Under the pieces are notes generated by a model. It made no database searches, had not been told where the DNA came from, and worked only from the letters and a program-made list of their open reading frames with translations. Positions 57,928 to 64,000 of a stretch of 64,000 nt of DNA are shown piece after piece; position 1 is the stretch's first letter; the number at the start of each line of letters is the position of its first letter. Made by a program: the position numbers and the translations under genes. The stretch comes from an uncultured Clostridia bacterium (GTDB lineage Bacteria > Bacillota > Clostridia > UBA1381): positions 16,939-80,938 of the forward strand of contig CANQIP010000006.1 in the NCBI GenBank assembly GCA_947623955.1, given 5' to 3'.

Positions 57928-59529
57928 TTAACCTATTTTATTTAGGTAAAATCTGTATGTGCCGCTTTCGTCGGGAATAATCCTGCCGTACCTTTCACCG
58001 CTATCTTCCGTGACTTCGTAGCCGCCGTCAGTTTTATTTACGCTCACGTTTATTACGTGCGCGTTTTCGTCGAGCGCGAAAAAGCGGCATATTTCGGGAC
58101 TGTTTATGTAATACGTCATTGATATAGTTTCGCCGTCGCGCACCGGCGTTAAATTGTTCGTGTTCGTCACGCTCGTCATATGGCGCATACAGCCCGTAAG
58201 ATCGGCGTAACCGCTGCACGCGCCGCGTATGCTTTCGAGCCAGCCGATGCTTTTAACATCGTCATAGTACGGTTTCGCGCCGAGAAGGTATGTGTTGCGG
58301 TCGGGGTTTACTGCAAAATTTTCCGTGTCTGAGACTAAAATTTCATTTACGATACGGACATCCTCCTCCGACGTTTTTATGTACTGACTCGTAATGCCCA
58401 TGCCCGACACCGCGAAAACGAACGTCAGCGCGGCTGTGACAATGCAGTTCAGAACGGGCTGTATCTTTTGCGGCGTTAGAAGCGCAAGCTCGCAGACGGC
58501 AAGCCCGATACCGATAAACGAGAAGTACACGAACCGTATGGCTGTGTACAAAAAACCTATCACGTAAAACACAGACACTCCGCCGACGGTCAGCGCGAGC
58601 GATATTAAAAGCCGTTTGGCGCTGAAACGGCGGTCTTTCCCTTCGTGCCGCACAAGTATGCCGAGAAACATCGAGAGAACAAGCAGCGCGGCTGTCTGAA
58701 CGTACAGCCCCCGCGATACAATCAGCTCCGCGCCACACTTTAATCCACGCGCGAAGGCGCGGTAATCGTACAAAACAAGCACGCGCCCGACCATATCGGT
58801 AACGGCTCTTGCCTGAGAAAAGAAGTTCGACGAAAACAGGTGTCCGCGCACGGCAAGTTCGCCGCTGCCGCCGTTAAGTATGTAGTAGAGCGCGATATAT
58901 GTAAGCTGCACGGCGATTATGAATATGAAATACATGTACTTTTTATCGTGTTTTCGGTACAGAAGGTAAGCGAAAAGCATTACGTAAATCACAATCGCGG
59001 GTTCGTAAAAGCTCACGGCGAAAAATCCCGACACGGTGTACAGTAAGGCGTATATTTTTTTATCACTTTTGAGATAACCGTTGAGCAGCCACAGCGTCAG
59101 CGCGGTAAAGAACAGCGCGCACGAAATACGCAAGGACGCAGCGAGCCAGTAGGTCGCCTCCATATTCATCGGCACGAGGCAAAGCGATATAAGAAAAAGT
59201 CCGCCGACAGAAAAGCCATTGTCCGAAAGAACGTCGTAAAAAATCGTCGCGCCCGCCGCAAGGAGCAGCGTCATAATAAGCTCCACGACCCACAAATGAT
59301 TAAACAGCGGCGCGGCAAGGAATATGTCCAAAATTCCGGCAAGCGGTCGTATCGTGAATTTGGCGTTCGGCAGAGCGAAGTCGTTTATCACGTCGCCGTA
59401 CAGGTCGCCGTAGAGGAACCAGTCGTCCATTACCGGCTTGTACACAAGCCCTGCGGCAAAGCGCGTCAGAAGAAGCAAAGCCGAAACCGTCAGAAATATC
59501 GTAAAAATTTTCACGTTTCTTTCTTTCAT
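57928..59529 (-). CDS. Polytopic membrane protein, possible GT-C glycosyltransferase
   Basis: The protein has 533 aa from ATG 59529 (GGGGTGAAA upstream). Roughly ten to twelve membrane helices follow a first outside loop with VYKPVMDDWFLYGDLYGD, an Asp-Asp pair after helix 1 as in GT-C enzymes. The C-terminal ~130 residues form a soluble outside domain with no recognised motif. It resembles uncharacterised GT-C-like proteins of Firmicutes; there is no confident family name. It is related in plan to the truncated membrane transferase at the left edge. It has a consensus promoter and is not in an operon. Confidence 0.65.
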   Translation of the reverse strand: MKERNVKIFTIFLTVSALLLLTRFAAGLVYKPVMDDWFLYGDLYGDVINDFALPNAKFTIRPLAGILDIFLAAPLFNHLWVVELIMTLLLAAGATIFYDVLSDNGFSVGGLFLISLCLVPMNMEATYWLAASLRISCALFFTALTLWLLNGYLKSDKKIYALLYTVSGFFAVSFYEPAIVIYVMLFAYLLYRKHDKKYMYFIFIIAVQLTYIALYYILNGGSGELAVRGHLFSSNFFSQARAVTDMVGRVLVLYDYRAFARGLKCGAELIVSRGLYVQTAALLVLSMFLGILVRHEGKDRRFSAKRLLISLALTVGGVSVFYVIGFLYTAIRFVYFSFIGIGLAVCELALLTPQKIQPVLNCIVTAALTFVFAVSGMGITSQYIKTSEEDVRIVNEILVSDTENFAVNPDRNTYLLGAKPYYDDVKSIGWLESIRGACSGYADLTGCMRHMTSVTNTNNLTPVRDGETISMTYYINSPEICRFFALDENAHVINVSVNKTDGGYEVTEDSGERYGRIIPDESGTYRFYLNKIG

Positions 59530-59562
59530 GAATATTTCACCCCATATCGTCATAGTAATAAC

Positions 59563-59591
59563 ATTATATATCTATAAATATAATATGTCAA
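59563..59591 (-). promoter_or_regulatory. Promoter of the membrane-protein gene
   Basis: On the minus strand TTGACA (59591-59586), 17 nt, TATAAT (59568-59563), full consensus, about 35 nt before the ATG. Confidence 0.8.
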
Positions 59592-59670
59592 CTCTTTAGA
59601 TATAAGGTTTTTATACTATTGATGTTAAAATATAGGTGAATATTGATGAAACAAAGGAGTGCCGATTATT

Positions 59671-59961
59671 ATGGATGTAGGGCAGAGAATAAAAGAACTT
59701 CGCGAGTCAAAGGGGCTTACGGTGAACAGGCTCGCGAATATGGCGGGAATTTCGCAGAGCTATCTGCGCGACGTGGAGCTTGGGAATAAAAATCCGACGG
59801 TCGAGACGCTCTCGTATTTTTGCGACGCGCTCGGTATTACGCTCGGTGAATTTTTCGTCGACCGCGAGGCGGTGATAAGTCCGTTTCTGATGTCGGCTCT
59901 CGCTTCGCTCACCGCAGCACAGCAGCAAAGTTTAGCTGATTTTATAAATTCGATGAAATAA
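59671..59961 (+). CDS. Xre-family helix-turn-helix regulator
   Basis: The protein has 96 aa from ATG 59671 behind AAAGGAGT. MDVGQRIKELRESKGLTVNRLANMAG with SQSYLRDVELGNKNPTVETLSYFCDALGITLGEFF is the Cro/CI/Xre HTH. The C-terminal ~35 residues include LTAAQQQSLADFINSM, a short helical dimer-like tail found in SinR-like proteins. It is divergent from the membrane protein 57928-59529 across a 141-nt gap and could repress that gene. Targets are not visible. Confidence 0.87.
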   Translation: MDVGQRIKELRESKGLTVNRLANMAGISQSYLRDVELGNKNPTVETLSYFCDALGITLGEFFVDREAVISPFLMSALASLTAAQQQSLADFINSMK

Positions 59962-59997
59962 AAAAAGCCATGCACATGGCATGGGTTCCATTGGCAT

Positions 59998-60262
59998 GAC
60001 CCCCTCTTTGAGGGGGGCTTTCGTAGGGGCGAACCGTGTTCGCCCGCCGTGGGGCCCCCTTGTCAAAGGGGGCTGTCACGCGTAGCGTGACTGGGGGATT
60101 CCTTTTCAAATTTCACAATGAATCCCTCCACCGCCTTCGGCGGTCCCCCTCCCTTTAACAAGGGAGGCATACAACGGGCGGCCGATGACCGCCCCTACGT
60201 AAAATGCGCGCCGTAGGGGCTGGCGTTCCCTACGGCGTTTGTTCGCAAACGAACACGCCTAC
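59998..60262. repeat. Composite palindromic intergenic repeat, copy C
   Basis: Units in order: GACCCCCTC ttt GAGGGGG; a GGGCGAA/TTCGCCC hairpin unit 26 nt long that is identical to the one in copy A; GGCCCCCTTG/CAAAGGGGGC; GTCACGC/GCGTGAC; GGGGGATTC with GAATCCC; ACCGCC/GGCGGT; CCTCCC/GGGAGG; CGGGCGG/CCGCCC; and a final GTTCG CAAA CGAAC hairpin near 60238-60256. It is a relative of copies A and B, more decayed or of a sister subfamily. It lies between the Xre gene and the 3' end of the GH51 gene. Confidence 0.75.
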
Positions 60263-60302
60263 AACGCTAAAGCATCGTTCACCACGACAGCCCGTATAAA
60301 CC

Positions 60303-62615
60303 TCACCTTTCCGCTTTAAACACGGTCACGCTATGGGGCGGGAAGGTGTACTCGAACGTGTTTGAGTTACGGTTAATATTCTCCGTGACGGGCGACACTT
60401 TTTGCGGCTCGTCAAAGCCGTTTTCCGCGTCCAAATCGGCAGTGAGCGTCGATACCTCGCCGCGCACCGCGTCCGTTCCCTCTATCGTAACTTCTGCCGT
60501 AACCTCTTTGTCGAGTACGTTCACGGCTTTAACGTAAACATACTTGTCGTCGCGGCTTGAAGTCGCGTAGATTTCCTCGATCGCGGGCAGCTTGTCCACG
60601 GTCGAATTTGTTTTTTTGCCGTCAATGTATGTCGTTATGCCGCGTCCGTCAACTTCAAGGCAGAGCGAATACTCGCGCCCCGTCTGCAGCGAGAACATCT
60701 CGTGCGTCAGGCACGAGCCGCGTCCGTTCACGACAGCGTTTACCTCGCTGTCGAAGTTCGCCCATCCGCCGATGAACCACTGAATGTAGTTTTTATCATC
60801 CTTTTTGCCGAAATACAGCTTAAATCCGGCGTTGCCGAATGTCCGCACAATTTTAAACTCAACCCTGTACTTGTCCGACGTTATATCCGTAATCTTTTTT
60901 GTGCCGCTGCCTTTAAAGTCCGCGCCGTCAAATTCCTCGGTTTTGCCGCTTTTAAGGTCGGTCACTTTTATGTCGTACACCCTGCCGTTTATCTCGTCTG
61001 CCGCAAACTCAATGCCGCCGCGTATGGCGTTATCACCTTTTACGGTCGGCGCGGCAAAACCCGAAAGGAGCGTTTCCGTAAGTTCACGTCCCGTATTCGT
61101 CATAAACATTTTGCACAGGTAATAGTTCGCGCTGCCGTAAACGCGGCTGTTGTCGAACCAAATCATAACCGGTTTCCAATCCACGTAATCCACGTTCGCG
61201 AAAAGCGGCGCGTAGCACACAAGCTTTACCTTGTCCGCGTTGTTTTCGAGACCCGTCATATACGCCGCCTCGCAAAGCGCGTTGTAGAACGTGTTGCCCC
61301 ACGACGCGTACTCGCCAAGAAACACCTTCGGGTCGTCGGGATAATCGTCGTAGCGGTGAATGTTCGCGAGCAGCCATTCGGGCGAGGTGTAGTAGTGCTC
61401 GTCCACCAAGTCCGAGCCGTTTTCCCTCGCGTTTTTCCAACCGCGCTCAAACTCGCCGCCCGCGGGGAACGGTCCGGCGTTGTTTACAAGCTTGATTTCG
61501 GGGTACTTTTCGCGCACCGCCTTGTGGATAATGTCATAACGCTCCCAAAAGCCCTCGCCGACCTCTTCGTTGCCTATGCCGAGATATTCGAGGTTAAACG
61601 GCTCGCTGTGACCGAGCTTTGCGCGAACCGCGCCCCATTTCGTGTCCGTGCCGCCGTTCGCAAACTCTATGAGGTCGAGCGCGTCGTTTACCCATTCGTC
61701 CATTTCGTCAAGCGGCGCGGCTTGCTCCATGTGCGGATTGTAGCCCGCGGGCAGTACCGGCAGCGGTTTTGCGCCTATATCCTCGCAGAACAGGAAATAC
61801 TCGTAGTACCCGATACCGAGCGACTGATTATACTTCCAGTTGTTGCGCCGCGACGGACGCTCCGTTATGTCGCCTATCGTGTTTTTCCAGCGGTACATGG
61901 AATTTCTGTCGCAGGCGTTAAGCGAGCCGTCATGCACAAGGCATCCGCCCGGGAAACGCATAAACCTCGGCTTAAGCTCCTCCAGCATAACCGCGAGGTC
62001 TTTTCTCATACCGTTTTCGCGACCCTTATACGTGTCATACGGCATAAGCGACACGAAATCGAGGCACACCTTGCACGGCTCGTCCGACGTAATTGCGAGA
62101 GACGCGCTGTTATCGGTTTTTCCCGACGTGAGCGTGAGCGTGTACTTTGTCCACTTATCGGAGCTTACCGTGATAAAATCCGAGCATATTATATTTCCGT
62201 ACGCGTCGTCGATCGACACGTTCAGCTTACATTCCCCGTTCGACCGCGCATAGCACGAAAACGCGTACCGTTCGCCCTCCGCGACGGCAATACCGCTGTT
62301 GTAGCCGAGATTTTTAATTCCGGCGCGCTCGCCGACCTTCGATATTTCAAGCGTGAGGTAGTGCGGATTTTTCTTCGAGTACGGCTCGCCGCATGACACC
62401 TTCGCCGCGACGGACGCGCCGCCGAGCTCGATTTTTTTCCACGCCGTAAGAGATTGGTACCTCGGATTGTCCGCCGGCGAAAACTCAAACGCGCGGTTAC
62501 GCACCTTCTCCGCGTACAGACCGCCGTCAGCCGCGTGGTTCAAATCCTCAAAAAATATTCCGTAAAAATCGTCCATGGACGCTTTGACATTTTCCGTAAC
62601 AGTAATTTTTTTCAT
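60303..62615 (-). CDS. GH51 alpha-L-arabinofuranosidase
   Basis: The protein has 770 aa from ATG 62615; upstream in-frame ATG 62669 overlaps the promoter. An N-terminal beta-sandwich (CBM4/9-like, about 55-190) precedes the barrel with LKPRFMRFPGGCLVHDG, the acid/base Glu350 in LGIGNEEVGEG and nucleophile Glu435 in FLGEYASWG. After the barrel, a LamG/concanavalin-like module (about 575-680, IQWFIGGWANFDSEVNAVVNG) is inserted before the last beta strands. No signal peptide. It releases arabinose from arabinan or arabinoxylan fragments. The multi-module form is the one in plant and gut bacteria rather than the compact Geobacillus type. Confidence 0.9.
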   Translation of the reverse strand: MKKITVTENVKASMDDFYGIFFEDLNHAADGGLYAEKVRNRAFEFSPADNPRYQSLTAWKKIELGGASVAAKVSCGEPYSKKNPHYLTLEISKVGERAGIKNLGYNSGIAVAEGERYAFSCYARSNGECKLNVSIDDAYGNIICSDFITVSSDKWTKYTLTLTSGKTDNSASLAITSDEPCKVCLDFVSLMPYDTYKGRENGMRKDLAVMLEELKPRFMRFPGGCLVHDGSLNACDRNSMYRWKNTIGDITERPSRRNNWKYNQSLGIGYYEYFLFCEDIGAKPLPVLPAGYNPHMEQAAPLDEMDEWVNDALDLIEFANGGTDTKWGAVRAKLGHSEPFNLEYLGIGNEEVGEGFWERYDIIHKAVREKYPEIKLVNNAGPFPAGGEFERGWKNARENGSDLVDEHYYTSPEWLLANIHRYDDYPDDPKVFLGEYASWGNTFYNALCEAAYMTGLENNADKVKLVCYAPLFANVDYVDWKPVMIWFDNSRVYGSANYYLCKMFMTNTGRELTETLLSGFAAPTVKGDNAIRGGIEFAADEINGRVYDIKVTDLKSGKTEEFDGADFKGSGTKKITDITSDKYRVEFKIVRTFGNAGFKLYFGKKDDKNYIQWFIGGWANFDSEVNAVVNGRGSCLTHEMFSLQTGREYSLCLEVDGRGITTYIDGKKTNSTVDKLPAIEEIYATSSRDDKYVYVKAVNVLDKEVTAEVTIEGTDAVRGEVSTLTADLDAENGFDEPQKVSPVTENINRNSNTFEYTFPPHSVTVFKAER

Positions 62616-62640
62616 ACGATACAACCGCCTTTCCGACGGT

Positions 62641-62669
62641 ATTCTATCATAAACATATACGGTATGCAA
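62641..62669 (-). promoter_or_regulatory. Promoter of the GH51 gene
   Basis: On the minus strand TTGCAT (62669-62664), 17 nt, TAGAAT (62646-62641). Confidence 0.65.
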
Positions 62670-62839
62670 TATAAATTTTGTAAGAGACGGATAAAAATTA
62701 TAGCGAAATATAAATGAAGTATTTATATTTTACGTAATATTTTTTTACGGTTTTTTTAGCCTGTAAACCCGCATAAACACTATATCTTTTTGTTTGATAT
62801 AAGGGTGGCAAAATTTTTAATATTCATTTTACCCTTATT

Positions 62840-64000
62840 TTACCCTAATTTTATGTTTGGGTTGGCACCAAACATTTCGGTAACTGCGGTCATTTTATCC
62901 TCTTGTGAGGTATGAGCATATACCTTACTTATCATAGTATAATTGCTATGTCCTAACATGGTTTTTAACACTTCCATCGGTATGTTTTTTCGCACAGCGT
63001 TTGTTGTGAATGTATGTCTGAAATAATGTGTTGAGAAGTGTAATATCTCCACGTTATATCTTTCTTTCAAATAGTGTAATATACTATTTATTGCGGTATC
63101 AAAGAAACCTGCGGTATATGCACAATTCTTTTTGTAGTTATAGAATACAAAATCATCATCACTTAATATCACGTTGAATTGTTGAGCAATAAGTTGTAAT
63201 TTCTTCTTCCATAACTTTATTTCAGATTGTACTTCAGGCAAAATAGGGAGAGTCCGAACAGATGTTTTGGTTTTTGGTTCATTAGTAGTAGCTATCCATT
63301 CATTCCCATTTTGTATTCTTACTACCGTTCTGTTAATAGTAACATATGAGAAATCGTTGGTAAAATCACTCCACTTTAACCCTAATATCTCACTTATTCT
63401 TGCGCCTGTTGTAAACAGTAATTGAAATAACAGTAAATCATCCGGTCTTTTTTCTCTAACTCCTAACATAAACCATGATATTTCGTCATCGGTCAATGCC
63501 CTTTTCGGAACACTTTTTTTCTTTCCTTTCATTAAAGGGATAGTTGTTATAGGATTGAAATTAACCAGTTTCTTTTCAACGGCTTTCTCAAACATGGCAT
63601 TTAAGTTTGCACGAATTTGTTTTACTGTATTTGTGGTATAGATTTTAGTTATGTTATTAAACATATTCTTTATGTCTATATCTGATATATCCTGTAATCT
63701 TTTTCCTCCCAAATATGGTTGTATAGAATGTACATATCGGCTGCGTATGCTGTATACACTCTGCGGTCTGATTACACCTTCTTTATATAAGCCGACATAG
63801 CTCTCAAACCACATATCAAGCGTTATATCATTATGCCCGACAAAATTACCGTTATCCTTCTCTATTGTTGTTTGTGTCAGTTGTTTTCGTACTTCCTCTT
63901 TTGTATTTCCGTAGATACTGCGTTGTTTCTTTGTTGTAGGGTCGTAATATCGACCTTCCCAGTATACACTTCCCTTCTTGGTTGTTCTTTTTCGGATTGT
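62840..64000 (-). CDS. Tyrosine integrase of a mobile element, N-terminus cut by window edge
   Basis: The frame is open to the right edge; the internal ATG at 63814 is not the start, since the 62 codons before it encode an AP2-like arm-binding domain (GSVYWEGRYYDPTTKKQRS). An SAM-like core-binding domain (about 80-165 of the visible part) and a catalytic domain follow. Catalytic residues are Arg in TTGARISEILGLKW, Lys in KTKTSVRTLPI, the HYFRHTF His-x-x-Arg, His in LGHSNY and Tyr in SKVYAHTS. It belongs to the Tn916/phage-type integrases. Its DNA is much more AT-rich than the left neighbours, so the region right of about 62.7 kb is probably an integrated element that starts here. Confidence 0.9.
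   Translation of the reverse strand, partial: TIRKRTTKKGSVYWEGRYYDPTTKKQRSIYGNTKEEVRKQLTQTTIEKDNGNFVGHNDITLDMWFESYVGLYKEGVIRPQSVYSIRSRYVHSIQPYLGGKRLQDISDIDIKNMFNNITKIYTTNTVKQIRANLNAMFEKAVEKKLVNFNPITTIPLMKGKKKSVPKRALTDDEISWFMLGVREKRPDDLLLFQLLFTTGARISEILGLKWSDFTNDFSYVTINRTVVRIQNGNEWIATTNEPKTKTSVRTLPILPEVQSEIKLWKKKLQLIAQQFNVILSDDDFVFYNYKKNCAYTAGFFDTAINSILHYLKERYNVEILHFSTHYFRHTFTTNAVRKNIPMEVLKTMLGHSNYTMISKVYAHTSQEDKMTAVTEMFGANPNIKLG

Noticed and set aside
60702..62396. Open plus-strand frame of about 560 codons
   Set aside because: It is antisense to the GH51 gene, which has full family motifs and a promoter. The frame is Arg/His/Val-rich, as expected for the opposite strand of such codons, and has no ribosome site or family match.
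1..64000. tRNA, rRNA, T-box or other well-known riboswitch
   Set aside because: None was recognised by eye. The asnA-asnS operon has no visible T-box leader between its promoter and first gene. A covariance-model scan could overturn this.

Overview
The window reads as chromosomal DNA of an anaerobic, endospore-forming member of the Clostridia, probably a gut or rumen plant-fibre degrader. Sporulation and germination genes point there (spo0A at 38.5 kb, spoIIR at 5.2 kb, ypeB at 5.9 kb, a double GerMN lipoprotein at 27.1 kb), as do Firmicutes-type sigma-A promoters with 17-nt spacers, strong AGGAGG ribosome binding sites and frequent TTG/GTG starts. No rRNA, tRNA or CRISPR array was recognised. 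Genus cannot be assigned from what is visible.

Layout. 0-1.2 kb: 3' part of a GT-C type membrane glycosyltransferase. 1.4-5.1 kb: an envelope operon (zinc-ribbon protein, TPM-domain protein, lipoprotein, SPFH protein) resembling Bacillus ydjGHI. 5.2-7.3 kb: spoIIR and ypeB, divergent. 7.6-9.6 kb: a composite palindromic repeat and an AT-rich BspA-like leucine-rich-repeat secreted protein. 9.7-14 kb: GH3 beta-glucosidase, NA37 nucleoid protein, Rrf2 and DtxR/MntR-type regulators. 14-23.2 kb (minus): exopolysaccharide operon with two GT4 enzymes, a Wzy-like polymerase, two Wzz-like copolymerases (one fused to a degenerate GGDEF domain), a metallophosphatase and the initiating sugar-phosphate transferase. 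23.3-32.5 kb: acyltransferase, split chromate transporter, L,D-transpeptidase, GerMN lipoprotein, WalKR-like two-component system, ComEA-like protein, DacF-like carboxypeptidase. 32.5-35.9 kb: TPR protein, asnS, asnA, DUF896. 36.0-38.2 kb: a YtrA-type GntR/ABC module bounded by a 34-bp direct repeat. 38.2-39.6 kb: a Cys-rich 40-aa peptide, spo0A and a candidate type I toxin-antitoxin locus. 39.6-44.3 kb: a second polysaccharide cluster (pyruvyl transferase, two GT2, Wzx flippase). 44.3-51 kb: YARHG zinc-ribbon protein and a galacturonate operon (uxaA, uxaB, uxaC, GH4 galacturonidase) peppered with a 13-nt repeat. 51-62.6 kb: COG0523 GTPase, alpha/beta hydrolase, a probable 6S-like RNA, DUF1292, GH2 beta-galactosidase, CAP protein, membrane protein, Xre regulator, repeat element and GH51 arabinofuranosidase. 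62.8-64 kb: an AT-rich tyrosine integrase running off the right edge, probably the end of an integrated element.

Functionally, GH2, GH3, GH4, GH51, the esterase-like hydrolase and UxaABC fit uptake and breakdown of pectin and arabinan/galactan side chains. The two polysaccharide clusters could together supply a Wzx/Wzy-dependent surface polymer: the first has no flippase and the second does. The most novel-looking signals are the compact convergent toxin/antisense locus beside spo0A, the same-strand 13-mer repeats that enter uxaA and uxaC, the repeat-flanked ABC module with its long operator, and the Wzz-GGDEF fusion.
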